A model generated the notes under the pieces. The model saw only the letters and a program-made list of their open reading frames with translations, did not search any database and was not told where the DNA came from. DNA of 64,000 bases, from positions 190,171 to 254,170 of the forward strand of contig NZ_MUXN01000016.1 in NCBI RefSeq assembly GCF_001995215.1. Reading direction: 5' to 3'. Origin of the DNA: Amycolatopsis azurea DSM 43854 (GTDB taxonomy: Bacteria > Actinomycetota > Actinomycetes > Mycobacteriales > Pseudonocardiaceae). The translations under genes were made by a program, and so were the position numbers. Of this stretch, positions 8,665 to 16,830 are shown piece after piece (the first letter of the stretch is position 1; each line of letters opens with the position of its first letter).

Positions 8665-10779
8665 GTGACCGACACCAGCTTCGAAGATCTCCCGTTCCTC
8701 CGTCGACAGGCCCGTACTCAGCGCTTCACCCTCGGCGCGCCGAAAGAGTTCAAGGTCGCCCCGGACGGCTCCCGCGTCCTGTTCCTGCGGTCCGAGTCCG
8801 GCACCGACGCGCGGCACAGCCTGTGGTCGTTCGACGTCGCGTCGGGCGAGGAGACGAAGCTGGTCGACGCGGCCCAGCTGCTGCCGGGTGAAGAGGACCT
8901 GCCGCCCGAGGAGCGGGCCCGCCGCGAGCGCAGCCGGGAGACCGGCGGCGGCGTGGTCGGCTACGCGGTCGACGACGCGTTCACCGTCGCCGCGTTCTCG
9001 CTCTCGGGCAAGCTCCACACCCTCGACCTGGCCACCGGTGAGGTGTCCGTGCTGGTCGAGGGCTCGGTCGTCGACCCGCGGCCCAGCCCGGACGGCGCCC
9101 ACGTCGCCTATGTCCGCGACCGGCGGCTGCGGGTGATCGACCGGGCCACCGGCGCGGACCGGCTGCTCGTCGAGGAAGACGGCGAGGACATCGCCTGGGG
9201 GCTCGCGGAGTTCATCGCGGCCGAGGAGATGGGCCGCACGCGGGGCTACTGGTGGGCCCCGGACGGGAAGAGCCTGCTGGTCGAGCGGTCCGATCGGGCG
9301 GACGTGCCGCGCTGGACGATCGCCGATCCGGCCAACCCGCAGTCGGCGGCCAATGTCGTCGCGTATCCCGCCGCGGGGACGACGAACGCGGACGTGACGC
9401 TGGCGATCCTCGGCCTCGACGGTTCGCGCGTCGACGTCACCAAGACCGGCTGGGAGTACCTGGCCGCGGTGCACTGGTCGGCGGCGGGCAAGCCGCTGCT
9501 GTCCGTGCAGTCGCGGGACCAGCGCACGCTGGAGATCCAGGCGGTCGACCCGGCGGACGGTTCCGTCGAGGTGCTGCACACCGAGACCGACGAGCACTGG
9601 GTCGAGCTCGCCGCGGGTGTCCCGGCGTGGACCGCCGACGGCCGTCTGGTGCGCGAGAGCGCCGCCGACGGCGACCACCGACTGGTCGTCGACGGGGTCG
9701 CGGTCACCCCGCCGGGTCTGCAGGTGCGGTCGATCCTGCACGTCGGCGCCGAGGTGCTGTTCAGCGCGTCCGAAGCCGACCCGACGCAGATCCACGTCTT
9801 CCGTACCGAAGGCGGCGAACTCCGTCGTCTGTCCACTGAGGACGGTGTGCACGTCGGCTCCGGGAACGCCTCGCTGGCCGTGCTTTCGTCGTGGAGCCTG
9901 GACCGCAGCGGCCCGGCGGTGAGTGTCGTCTCCGGCGACGAGACGGTGGCGCGTATCGCCTCCCACACCGTCGACCCCGACGTCGTCCCGAACCTGATCT
10001 GGCTGACGCTGGGGGAGCGGGGCCTGCGTGCCGCGCTGGTGCTGCCGACCGGGTACGAGGAGAGCGAGGGCAAGCTCCCGGTGCTGCTCGACCCGTACGG
10101 CGGCCCGCACGCCCAGCGCGTCCTCCAGACCCGCAACGCGTTCCTGACCCCGCAATGGCTGGCGGACCAGGGTTTCGCGGTGCTGGTCGCCGACGGTCGC
10201 GGGACGCCGGGCCGGGGTTCGGCCTGGGAGAAGGAGATCGCGGGCAAGCTCGCCGACGTCACCCTCGCCGACCAGGTCGACGCCCTGCACGCGGCGGCCG
10301 CGCTGCGTCCGGAACTGGACCTGGAGCGGGTCGCGATCCGCGGCTGGTCCTACGGCGGTTACCTGTCCGCGCTGGCCGTGCTGCGCCGCCCGGACGTCTT
10401 CCACGCCGGTGTCGCGGGCGCCCCGGTGACCGACTGGTCCCTGTACGACACGCACTACACCGAGCGCTACCTCGGGCTTCCGCAGACGGACACGGCCTCG
10501 TACGAGCACAACTCGCTGATCGCCGGCGCCGGTGATCTCAGCCGGGCGCTGCTGATCGTCCACGGACTGGCCGACGACAACGTTTTTGTCGCCCACTCGT
10601 TGCGCCTGTCGTCGGCACTGCTGGCCAAGGGGCGTCCGCACGTGTTCCTGCCGCTGGCCGGCGCGACGCATATGACACCGCAGGCCGAAGAGGTCGCGGA
10701 GAACCTGATGCGCACGCAGGTGGACTGGATCGTGCGCGAGCTGTCCGGCGACGCGGTCAAGAGCGAGGAGAACGCATGA
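8665..10779 (+). CDS. S9 prolyl oligopeptidase / dipeptidyl peptidase IV-like
   Basis: The 704-residue serine peptidase has an N-terminal DPP IV-type beta-propeller (about residues 30-430) and a C-terminal alpha/beta hydrolase (about 445-695). The nucleophile lies in GWSYGGYLSAL near residue 557, the acid in GLADDNVF near 637 and the catalytic His in AGATHMTP near 670. No signal peptide or membrane anchor is seen, so it is probably cytoplasmic and cleaves short peptides after proline or alanine. The start is GTG at 8665 behind GGAG at 8661-8664, which is very close spacing. The stop overlaps the next gene as ATGA. Confidence 0.9.
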   Translation: MTDTSFEDLPFLRRQARTQRFTLGAPKEFKVAPDGSRVLFLRSESGTDARHSLWSFDVASGEETKLVDAAQLLPGEEDLPPEERARRERSRETGGGVVGYAVDDAFTVAAFSLSGKLHTLDLATGEVSVLVEGSVVDPRPSPDGAHVAYVRDRRLRVIDRATGADRLLVEEDGEDIAWGLAEFIAAEEMGRTRGYWWAPDGKSLLVERSDRADVPRWTIADPANPQSAANVVAYPAAGTTNADVTLAILGLDGSRVDVTKTGWEYLAAVHWSAAGKPLLSVQSRDQRTLEIQAVDPADGSVEVLHTETDEHWVELAAGVPAWTADGRLVRESAADGDHRLVVDGVAVTPPGLQVRSILHVGAEVLFSASEADPTQIHVFRTEGGELRRLSTEDGVHVGSGNASLAVLSSWSLDRSGPAVSVVSGDETVARIASHTVDPDVVPNLIWLTLGERGLRAALVLPTGYEESEGKLPVLLDPYGGPHAQRVLQTRNAFLTPQWLADQGFAVLVADGRGTPGRGSAWEKEIAGKLADVTLADQVDALHAAAALRPELDLERVAIRGWSYGGYLSALAVLRRPDVFHAGVAGAPVTDWSLYDTHYTERYLGLPQTDTASYEHNSLIAGAGDLSRALLIVHGLADDNVFVAHSLRLSSALLAKGRPHVFLPLAGATHMTPQAEEVAENLMRTQVDWIVRELSGDAVKSEENA

Positions 10780-11726
10780 AACGGTGGGGCATCACCATTC
10801 CGCTGACCGGGGTGCCGCTCGCGGCGCACCGGGAGATGGTGCAGGAGCTGCCGGACCTCGGCTACACCGACGCGTGGTCGGCCGAGACCGCGGGCCACGA
10901 CGCCTTCACGCCGTTGGTGCTCGCCTCGCAGTGGGCGCCGCAGCTGCGGCTGGGCACCGCGATCGTGCCGGTGTACACGCGCGGTCCCGGGCTGCTCGCG
11001 ATGAGCGCGGCGACGGTCGCGGAGCTGGCGCCCGGCCGGTTCGTGCTCGGCATCGGCGCTTCGTCGCCGGTGATCGTGAAGAACTGGAACGCCGCCGAGT
11101 TCGAGGCGCCGTTCGCGCGGTCCCGGGACGCCCTGCGGTTCCTGCGGTCGGCGCTGGCGGGGGAGAAGGTCACCGAGGAGTACGAGTCCTTCTCGGTCAG
11201 CAAGTTCCGGCTGGAACGGCCCACCGATCCGCCGCCGTCGATCATGCTCGCCGCGCTGCGGCCGGGGATGCTGCGGCTGGCCGCGAAGGAGGCCGACGGC
11301 GCCATCACCAACTGGCTCGCCGCCTCCGACGTGCCCAAGGTCCGGGCCGAAATCGGCCCGGACGTCGAGCTGGCCGCGCGGATCTTCGTCTGCCCCACCG
11401 AGGACAAGGCCGCCGCGCGCGGGCTCGGCCGGATGCTCATCTCGAGCTACCTGACCGTGCCGGTGTACGCGGCGTTCCACGAGTGGCTGGGCCGTGGCGA
11501 GGCGCTCGCGCCGATGCACGAGGCCTGGGCCGCGGGTGACCGGCAGAAGGCGAACCAGGTCATCCCGGACGAGGTCGTCGACGACCTGATCGTCCACGGC
11601 AGCCTCGATTCCTGCCGTGAGCAGGTGCAGTCCTATGTGGACAACGGGCTGACGACGCCGATCATCGCGCTGCTGCCCACGGGTGAGGACCCGTTCGCGC
11701 ACGTGCGGGGTCTGGCTCCGCGCTGA
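10776..11726 (+). CDS. LLM-class F420-dependent oxidoreductase
   Basis: The 316-residue protein has the luciferase-like TIM-barrel fold of F420/FMN-dependent monooxygenases and reductases. It shows YTDAWSAETAGHDAFTPL near residues 30-47, RLGTAIVPVYTRGP near 60-73 and the conserved PGRFVLGIGASSPVIV near 84-99. The substrate is unknown; F420 use is typical of the actinobacterial branch. The gene starts inside the stop of the S9 peptidase gene (ATGA), so the two form an operon, although no shared pathway is evident. Confidence 0.85.
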   Translation: MKRWGITIPLTGVPLAAHREMVQELPDLGYTDAWSAETAGHDAFTPLVLASQWAPQLRLGTAIVPVYTRGPGLLAMSAATVAELAPGRFVLGIGASSPVIVKNWNAAEFEAPFARSRDALRFLRSALAGEKVTEEYESFSVSKFRLERPTDPPPSIMLAALRPGMLRLAAKEADGAITNWLAASDVPKVRAEIGPDVELAARIFVCPTEDKAAARGLGRMLISSYLTVPVYAAFHEWLGRGEALAPMHEAWAAGDRQKANQVIPDEVVDDLIVHGSLDSCREQVQSYVDNGLTTPIIALLPTGEDPFAHVRGLAPR

Positions 11727-11757
11727 CGCCTCGTGAGTGGTGGAGTCCGGGGGTGCC

Positions 11758-11804
11758 GCGAAAGCCACTTTCGCAACGTTGAAGGTTGCGAAAGTGGCTT
11801 TCGC
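11758..11804. repeat. Perfect 20-base inverted repeat, 7-base centre
   Basis: The arms at 11758-11777 and 11785-11804 flank GTTGAAG. It sits between convergent genes. The same arms recur at 54619-54671, about 43 kb away. Confidence 0.88.
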
Positions 11805-11836
11805 AACACGCGGCCTGCCCCCGAGAGTCGCTGTCT

Positions 11837-12913
11837 CTACGCCGTCCCGAACATCTCCTCGTACCGGGACACCATCATGTGCGCCCCCTTGATCTCCGAC
11901 GTCGTCGCGGCGTCCAGGATCCCGACCTCCTCCGCGTAGGTCGCGCCCCCGGAAGGCCCGAGCGGCAACGAGATCATCGGCCCGCCCGGGGTGTGGGTCC
12001 GCAGCTCGCCGCCCTCGATCAGGGCCCGGATGTTGGCGACGACGACCTCCGCGTGGTCACCGGCCACCTTCGCCAGTTTCCCCTCCGGCAGCGCGGTGAT
12101 GTCGCCGAGCGCGAACACCCGCGGCTGCCCCGGAAGTCGCAGGTCGGCGTCCACCTCCACCTGGCCGTCCGGCCGCCGGGCGGCGGCGAGGGAGCCGTCG
12201 AGAAAAGCGGTGTGCGGCGCGCCGCCGTAGCACTGGAACCACAGGTCGGCGGTCACCTCGCCACCGCCGGTGAGCCCCGAGGTGAACGTCTTCGTTTGCC
12301 CCGGTTCCGAGACCGGCGCGTCGGTCAGCGATGTGCCGAGCAGGAGTTCGACGCCCAGTCCGGCCAGCTGACGGCGGATCTCCGCGCGGAACTCCGCCGG
12401 GAAGCCGGGCAGGATCTCCTCGGCCGGGTCGACGATCGTCACGGCCTTCTCCGGCCACACCGTCTTGATCTCGCCCGCCAGTTCGAGGCCCACCGGGCCG
12501 GCGCCGAGCAGCAGTACCTTCTCCGCGCCCGCGAGTTCTTCCCGGGTGGCACGGATCTTCGCCTTCGCCGAGGCGCTGTCCCGGAAATCGATCTTCGCCG
12601 GGAACGGGTACGCCGAACCGGTCGCCAGGACGACGTAATCCGGGGTGAGCCGCTCGCCCGACGCGAGCGTGACACCGCCCTGGTCCACGCTCACCGCGCG
12701 GTCGCGGAGCACCCGTCCGCGTTCGAGAAGCCCGGAGTACGGGTAGAAGAGCCGGTCCGTCCACTCCGGATCGACCAGTCCGCGCAACGCGGCGACGTGG
12801 TGGACGAAGTCCTCGCGCGGCTCGACGAGGACGACGTCCGCGATCGAGTCCAGTTCCTTGGCGACGGCGGTGCCGCCGTATCCCCCGCCGATGACGGCCA
12901 CGGTCGTGCTCAT
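11837..12913 (-). CDS. NAD(P)H-dependent FAD oxidoreductase (NDH-2/AIF-like)
   Basis: The 358-residue pyridine nucleotide-disulfide oxidoreductase fold has two dinucleotide motifs. TTVAVIGGGYGGTAVAKEL at the N-terminus binds FAD and KVLLLGAGPVGLELAGEI near residues 131-148 binds NAD(P)H. The late FAD contact is RVFALGDITALPEGK near 285. No redox-active CxxxxC is seen, so it resembles type II NADH dehydrogenases or AIF-like quinone reductases, without a clear C-terminal membrane helix. It is divergent from a MarR gene across an operator-rich spacer, so redox- or ligand-responsive control by that regulator is likely. Confidence 0.82.
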   Translation of the reverse strand: MSTTVAVIGGGYGGTAVAKELDSIADVVLVEPREDFVHHVAALRGLVDPEWTDRLFYPYSGLLERGRVLRDRAVSVDQGGVTLASGERLTPDYVVLATGSAYPFPAKIDFRDSASAKAKIRATREELAGAEKVLLLGAGPVGLELAGEIKTVWPEKAVTIVDPAEEILPGFPAEFRAEIRRQLAGLGVELLLGTSLTDAPVSEPGQTKTFTSGLTGGGEVTADLWFQCYGGAPHTAFLDGSLAAARRPDGQVEVDADLRLPGQPRVFALGDITALPEGKLAKVAGDHAEVVVANIRALIEGGELRTHTPGGPMISLPLGPSGGATYAEEVGILDAATTSEIKGAHMMVSRYEEMFGTA

Positions 12914-12923
12914 GAGATCCCCT

Positions 12924-12977
12924 AGTTCGTAGTACGTAATGTTGGTACTGCGAACTACAGTAGTTCGTACTCCGAAC
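12924..12977. promoter_or_regulatory. MarR-type operator cluster
   Basis: The divergent spacer contains three overlapping inverted repeats of one half-site. AGTTCGTAGTAC (12924-12935) pairs with GTACTGCGAACT (12945-12956) with one mismatch. CGAACTAC-A-GTAGTTCG spans 12951-12967, and GTTCG...CGAAC spans 12963-12977. Repeated AGTTCG half-sites between a MarR gene and its divergent target are the usual autoregulatory arrangement. The binding protein is inferred from position. Confidence 0.7.
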
Positions 12978-12999
12978 CATCGTCAAGTAGACTGCGGAC

Positions 13000-13425
13000 A
13001 TGACCACGGCCGAAGACCTCGGATTCGCGACGGCGCTGGTGCGGCTCTCGCATCTGGTGCAGCGGGCTTTCATCGACGTCGGCCGGTCCCACGACCTCAC
13101 GCCGCAGCAGGCGCAGCTGCTCTGCGTGCTGGCGCAGGGGGAGACCGGCGTCGGGATGACCGAGCTCGGCAAGATGCTGAACCTGGAGAAATCCAGCGTC
13201 ACCGGACTGGTGGACCGGGTGCAGCGGCGCGCGCTCGTCGAGCGGGTCGCGGACTCCTGCGACCGCCGCGCGCTCAAGATCACGCTGACCGAAGAGGGCC
13301 TCCGGCTCGCGAACGCCGCTCACGAAGGCGTCGTCGACAAGCTGGAGGAGATGGCGGCCGGCCTCCCGGCCGAGCAGCGTGAGGCGATCGCGGCGGCCGC
13401 GTGGCGGATGGCGCCCGAAGACTGA
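13000..13425 (+). CDS. MarR-family transcriptional regulator
   Basis: The 141-residue winged-helix protein has the MarR layout. HDLTPQQAQLLCVLAQGETGVGMTELGKML covers the first helices, the recognition helix is KSSVTGLVDRVQRRALVER near residues 66-84, and the wing is DSCDRRALKITLTEEG near 87-102. MarR proteins usually act as dimeric repressors released by phenolic ligands or oxidation. Only one Cys (DSCDRR) lies in the wing and one near residue 47. It is divergent from the FAD oxidoreductase gene, which is its most likely target. Confidence 0.88.
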   Translation: MTTAEDLGFATALVRLSHLVQRAFIDVGRSHDLTPQQAQLLCVLAQGETGVGMTELGKMLNLEKSSVTGLVDRVQRRALVERVADSCDRRALKITLTEEGLRLANAAHEGVVDKLEEMAAGLPAEQREAIAAAAWRMAPED

Positions 13426-13426
13426 C

Positions 13427-13801
13427 TCAGTGCCAGACGGCGGCGGCGAGCAGGAGCCCGGCCGCCGCGGCGCCGATCCCGGCGACCATCGTGACGCCGA
13501 CGTTCAGCACGGCGCGCGCCCGCGTCTTCTCGGTGAACAGGCGCAGCGTTTCGTAGCCGAAGGTCGAGAACGTCGTGAGCCCGCCGCAGAACCCGATCGC
13601 CAGCAGCGCGCGGACGCCGTCCGGCTGGCCGCCGTGCAGCGCCCAGCCGGTGAGGACCCCGAGGATCGCCGAGCCGACGATGTTGACCGTCAGGGTGCCC
13701 CACGGGAAGGCGGCGCCCCGCCACGCGCGCACCCGTAGATCGGTCAGGAACCGCAGGATCGCGCCGAGGCCGCCACCGAGCGCGACGAGAAGGACGGTCA
13801 T
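13427..13801 (-). CDS. crcB: Fluoride channel subunit FluC/CrcB (second copy)
   Basis: The 124-residue four-helix membrane protein shows the FluC signatures FPWGTLTVNIVGSAILG near residues 32-48 and GFCGGLTTFSTFGYE near 68-82. The family forms dual-topology dimers that export fluoride. Its ATG overlaps the stop of the upstream FluC gene (ATGA), so the two are cotranslated. Paired crcB genes usually encode obligate heterodimers. Its stop is at 13427, two bases from the convergent MarR stop. No fluoride riboswitch was recognised upstream of the pair. Confidence 0.88.
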   Translation of the reverse strand: MTVLLVALGGGLGAILRFLTDLRVRAWRGAAFPWGTLTVNIVGSAILGVLTGWALHGGQPDGVRALLAIGFCGGLTTFSTFGYETLRLFTEKTRARAVLNVGVTMVAGIGAAAAGLLLAAAVWH

Positions 13802-14208
13802 TTCCGCACCGCCCGGGTGATCTCGTGCCCGGCGTAGACCGCTACCAACGCGGCGGCCACCGTGCCGGACGCGTACGCCAACCCGGTGAACGGACGCCCG
13901 TTCGTCACAAGATCGAGTGTGTCCGTCGCGTAGGTCGAGAACGTGGTGTAGCCACCCAGGATCCCGACTCCCAGGAACGGCCGCAGCAGCCGGTGCGGGT
14001 CGGCCGTCGCGCTCAGCAGCGCCATCAGGACACCGATCAGCAGACAGCCGGAAACGTTGGTGGCGAAGGTGGAAAGCGCGAATCGTCCCGGGGAATGGGG
14101 GAGTGCGACCGACAGTCCGTAGCGGGCGAGGCTGCCCAGCGCGCCACCCGCGCCGACGGCCGCGAGGACGTCCCATCGCGGGCGGGCGAAAGATGCCGCA
14201 TCAGCCAT
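13798..14208 (-). CDS. crcB: Fluoride channel subunit FluC/CrcB (first copy)
   Basis: The 136-residue four-helix membrane protein shows FALSTFATNVSGCLLIG near residues 42-58 and GILGGYTTFSTYATD near 80-94. Each FluC half supplies one orientation in the dual-topology fluoride channel, and the second half is encoded immediately downstream. The spacer to the divergent peptide gene at 14380 is 171 bases and probably holds both promoters. Confidence 0.88.
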   Translation of the reverse strand: MADAASFARPRWDVLAAVGAGGALGSLARYGLSVALPHSPGRFALSTFATNVSGCLLIGVLMALLSATADPHRLLRPFLGVGILGGYTTFSTYATDTLDLVTNGRPFTGLAYASGTVAAALVAVYAGHEITRAVRK

Positions 14209-14379
14209 GGATGGCAGCTTAGAACCGCTGTCCGGGTGAACCCGCGCCGCGGTGGCGAAGATCGCTCACAAGACCGTTTTTCCCTTCTGGACAGTGAATT
14301 TTCCCGAAACGTGTCGTAGGCTTGGCGGCGCTCCAGGCCGATTTTCGGTCCGTCCGCTCGTCTGAGAAAAGGTGGCAGG

Positions 14380-14511
14380 ATGGCTCAGGAACAGTCAGGT
14401 ACGCAGGCTCCCGACAGCGGTTTGCTGCTGGAGGTCGAGAAGATCCCGACCGCGGTCGACCGCGGGAAGGCCAACGGCGCGGCCGCCGACAACGACGGCA
14501 ACGACGGCTGA
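14380..14511 (+). CDS. 43-residue candidate RiPP precursor peptide
   Basis: A short gene starts with ATG at 14380 behind an AAAGG-type site (14368-14373). Its stop TGA is followed at once by the GTG of the JmjC oxygenase gene (TGAGTG), so the two are almost certainly coupled. The product begins MAQEQSGTQAPDSG, continues with a hydrophobic/acidic block LLLEVEKIP and ends in the low-complexity tail GAAADNDGNDG, rich in Asp and Asn. It has no signal peptide or Cys. A short leader-plus-core peptide next to a hydroxylase suggests a ribosomally made, modified peptide with Asp/Asn residues as possible targets. Function is inference; the open frame and spacing are seen. Confidence 0.6.
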   Translation: MAQEQSGTQAPDSGLLLEVEKIPTAVDRGKANGAAADNDGNDG

Positions 14512-15693
14512 GTGCCCGAAACGCCGACACTGGCTGACCTCGTGGCTCCGCTCGGGGTCAGCCAGTTCTTCCAAGACGTCCAGGGCGAGACCTACCGCCG
14601 TTTCGAAGGCCCCGCGGGCCGGTTCGCCGACCTGCTGCCGTGGCCGGCGCTGAACGCGATCCTCCGGCAGCACCGCCTGGAGTTCCCGCGGCTGCGCCTG
14701 GCGCTCGACGGCACCCCGGTGCCCATGGAGAGCTACACCGAGCTCGTCCCCACCCGCCGCAGTGGCACCGTCCCCCGCCTGCAGGCCGCTCCGTTCACCG
14801 AGCACCTTCGCGACGGCGCGACGATGGTGCTCGACGCCATCCAGGAACTCAGCGACCTGATCGGCGACCTCGCCAGGAGCCTCGAACACGACCTTCGCGA
14901 GAGCGTCCAGGTCAACCTGTACGCGGGCTGGGGCGTGACCCACGGCTTCGACGTGCACTGGGACGACCACGACGCGTTCATCATCCAGGTCGCCGGCCGC
15001 AAACGCTGGCGGATGCACGGCCCGACCAGGCCCGCTCCGCTGCATCGCGACGTCGAACAGCCCGAGCGGCCCGGTGAGCCGATCGACGATTTCATCCTCG
15101 AAGACGGCGATGTCCTCTATGTCCCGCGCGGGCACTGGCACGACGTCACCGCGGTGGGGGAGATGTCGCTGCACCTCACGCTCGGGTTCAGCCCGGCCAC
15201 CGGGATCGACCTGGTGTCCTGGCTCGCGGACAAGCTGCGGTCGAGCACCGCGTTCCGCCAGGACCTCCCGAGGTTCGGGACGGAGGAGGAACGCGCGGCC
15301 CGTGCCGCCGCCCTGCGCGCGGAACTGGAATCCGCGCTGACCGGCGACGTCGTCGACCGGTTCCTCGCCGAGCGTGACTCGTCGGCCCCGGCTCATCCGC
15401 GGGTCGGGCTGCCCTGGGCGGCGACCCCGGGCCTGCTGCCGGACGGCGACGAGACCGAGGTCCGGTTCCTCGTCCCGAGGGCCGTGCTCGAAGAAGGCGA
15501 CGGCAGGGTGACCCTGCTCGCGGACGGAAAACGGTTCGTTTTCGCGGGTGCCGCCTCGCCGCTGCTCAAGGCGCTGCTCGACGGCACGCCGCAGGCGGTC
15601 AAGCGACTCGCCGAGCTGTCCGAACTCGATCGGGGGACCGTTCGGGCCTTCCTCGGCGAGCTCACCACGCAGGGACTTCTCTCGATCGGCTGA
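14512..15693 (+). CDS. JmjC/cupin-type 2-oxoglutarate-Fe(II) oxygenase
   Basis: The 393-residue protein is of the bacterial ribosomal-oxygenase-like (cupin_4/JmjC) family. The iron facial triad is visible as HWD in FDVHWDDHDAFIIQVAG near residues 149-165 and the distal His in YVPRGHWHDVT near 203-213. The C-terminal AELSELDRGTVRAFLGELTT (about 367-386) resembles the winged-helix tail of such enzymes. Relatives hydroxylate amino acid side chains in ribosomal proteins or peptides. The GTG at 14512 abuts the stop of the 43-residue peptide gene, which points to that peptide as substrate. A role on a ribosomal protein is the alternative. Confidence 0.82.
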   Translation: MPETPTLADLVAPLGVSQFFQDVQGETYRRFEGPAGRFADLLPWPALNAILRQHRLEFPRLRLALDGTPVPMESYTELVPTRRSGTVPRLQAAPFTEHLRDGATMVLDAIQELSDLIGDLARSLEHDLRESVQVNLYAGWGVTHGFDVHWDDHDAFIIQVAGRKRWRMHGPTRPAPLHRDVEQPERPGEPIDDFILEDGDVLYVPRGHWHDVTAVGEMSLHLTLGFSPATGIDLVSWLADKLRSSTAFRQDLPRFGTEEERAARAAALRAELESALTGDVVDRFLAERDSSAPAHPRVGLPWAATPGLLPDGDETEVRFLVPRAVLEEGDGRVTLLADGKRFVFAGAASPLLKALLDGTPQAVKRLAELSELDRGTVRAFLGELTTQGLLSIG

Positions 15694-15738
15694 AACTCAC
15701 AGGAGACGAGAAGTGTGAAGGGAGCACGGACGGGGTAA

Positions 15739-15757
15739 GCTAAGGCATGCCTAAGGT
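15739..15757. promoter_or_regulatory. Candidate IdeR/DtxR iron box
   Basis: GCTAAGGCATGCCTAAGGT contains the perfect palindrome AGGCATGCCT (15743-15752) flanked by TAA on both sides. It lies 22 bases before the ATG of the sucrase/ferredoxin-like gene. It resembles actinobacterial iron-regulator boxes, which have TTAGG...CCTAA halves, but the outer bases do not match perfectly. Confidence 0.4.
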
Positions 15758-15778
15758 CAAGTCCGGAGCGGTCAGCCG

Positions 15779-16741
15779 ATGACCGCTCAGCTCTCGGACA
15801 CCTCTGCGTCCGATGGTTCGGCGCAGCCCGCCGCGTTGCCGGGCTGCGCGACCGTCGCGCGCATGCTGGGCGCGAGCCCCGCCGGCACAGCGGCCGACAT
15901 GCGCTGCTGGCTGCTCATCGAACAGCCGGGCCCCTGGCCCGCGGACGCGCTGGAAAACGTCCTCGACGAGGCTTTCCCCGCCGAGCGCCGCGAGCTGCTC
16001 GAGAACTTGAGACGGTCCCACGGGCTCCGTCCGCTGCTGATCCGGCGTCCCGGTAAGCACCGGCGAGACCCGGATCGCCCCCGTTCCGTGTACGTCGGCG
16101 GTGGCGAACCGGGCAACCGCTGGCTGGAACGCCTGGAGATCCGCGACCTGAGCGAACTGGCCGAACTGGACCTCGACCTGATCGTGGACGGCGTCGGCGG
16201 GCTCGGCGAGCGAGTCGACGGACCGCTGTTCCTGGTCTGCACGCACGGCACCAAGGACATGTGCTGCGCGGTGCTCGGCCGCCCGCTGGCCTCGGCGCTC
16301 AACACCAACCATCCGGGCCGCTCCTGGGAGGTCAGCCACGTCGGCGGCGACCGCTGGGCAGGCAACCTCCTCGTGGTCCCCGACGGCTTCCTCCACGGCC
16401 AGCTCAACCCGGCCGAGGCGGCGCTGGTCGCCAAGGCCGCCTTGCGCGGGCAGGTCGAACCTGAGCAGCTCCGCGGCCGCACGTCCGCCCGGACGGCGTG
16501 GGCGCAGTTCGCGGAGATCGCGATCCGCCGCCGGCTCGATCTGTCCGGTTTGGACGATGTGATCGCCGTCCAGGAGGAGCCGCTGCTCGAATCCGACGCC
16601 CGGGTGGTCACCGTGCGCGGCGGCGAGGACTTCTACTCGGTGACCGTGCGCCGTCGTTCGGCGACGCCGCGCGGGGAAAGCCGGTGCGCGGGACTGATCC
16701 AGCCCGCCGGGTACGTCACCGACGAGATCACGAAGCTCTAA
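15779..16741 (+). CDS. Sucrase/ferredoxin-like (thioredoxin-fold Fe-S) protein
   Basis: The 320-residue protein belongs to the sucrase/ferredoxin-like family (Suc_Fer-like), with a thioredoxin-like ferredoxin domain. Visible Cys-bearing motifs are ADMRCWLLIEQPGPW near residues 39-53 and FLVCTHGTKDMCCAVLGRPL near 150-169. HVGGDRWAGNLLVVPDG follows near 187-203. The Cys set fits a [2Fe-2S] cluster. Despite the name, sucrase activity is not established for the family. Relatives are often found with siderophore genes, and the possible iron box 22 bases upstream agrees with iron-related control. Confidence 0.78.
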   Translation: MTAQLSDTSASDGSAQPAALPGCATVARMLGASPAGTAADMRCWLLIEQPGPWPADALENVLDEAFPAERRELLENLRRSHGLRPLLIRRPGKHRRDPDRPRSVYVGGGEPGNRWLERLEIRDLSELAELDLDLIVDGVGGLGERVDGPLFLVCTHGTKDMCCAVLGRPLASALNTNHPGRSWEVSHVGGDRWAGNLLVVPDGFLHGQLNPAEAALVAKAALRGQVEPEQLRGRTSARTAWAQFAEIAIRRRLDLSGLDDVIAVQEEPLLESDARVVTVRGGEDFYSVTVRRRSATPRGESRCAGLIQPAGYVTDEITKL

Positions 16742-16782
16742 CTCGCATTTAGAGGACGAAACGCGCCGAAGATCACCCGCGT

Positions 16783-16798
16783 TCGAACACCTGTTTGA
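16783..16798. promoter_or_regulatory. LexA/SOS box 1
   Basis: TCGAAC-ACCT-GTTTGA matches the mycobacterial-type SOS box TCGAAC-N4-GTTCGA with one difference. It lies 33 bases before the chosen GTG of the radical SAM gene. Confidence 0.7.
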
Positions 16799-16806
16799 CA
16801 CCCGTC

Positions 16807-16822
16807 TAGAACATGTGTTCGA
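16807..16822. promoter_or_regulatory. LexA/SOS box 2
   Basis: TAGAAC-ATGT-GTTCGA is a second match with one difference, ending 9 bases before the GTG at 16831. It would overlap the alternative ATG at 16813, which supports the later start. Two boxes in tandem suggest tight LexA control. Confidence 0.7.
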
Positions 16823-16830
16823 CTGACTTC

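Noticed and set aside
7735..10671. Very long leftward open frame opposite the PPK2 and S9 peptidase genes
   Set aside because: It is the antisense of well-supported genes. Its composition (Arg/Asp/Gly/Val-rich, no domains) is the usual high-GC shadow.
14209..14300. Fluoride riboswitch before the FluC pair
   Set aside because: The leader is short and the conserved fluoride-motif stem sequences could not be found.
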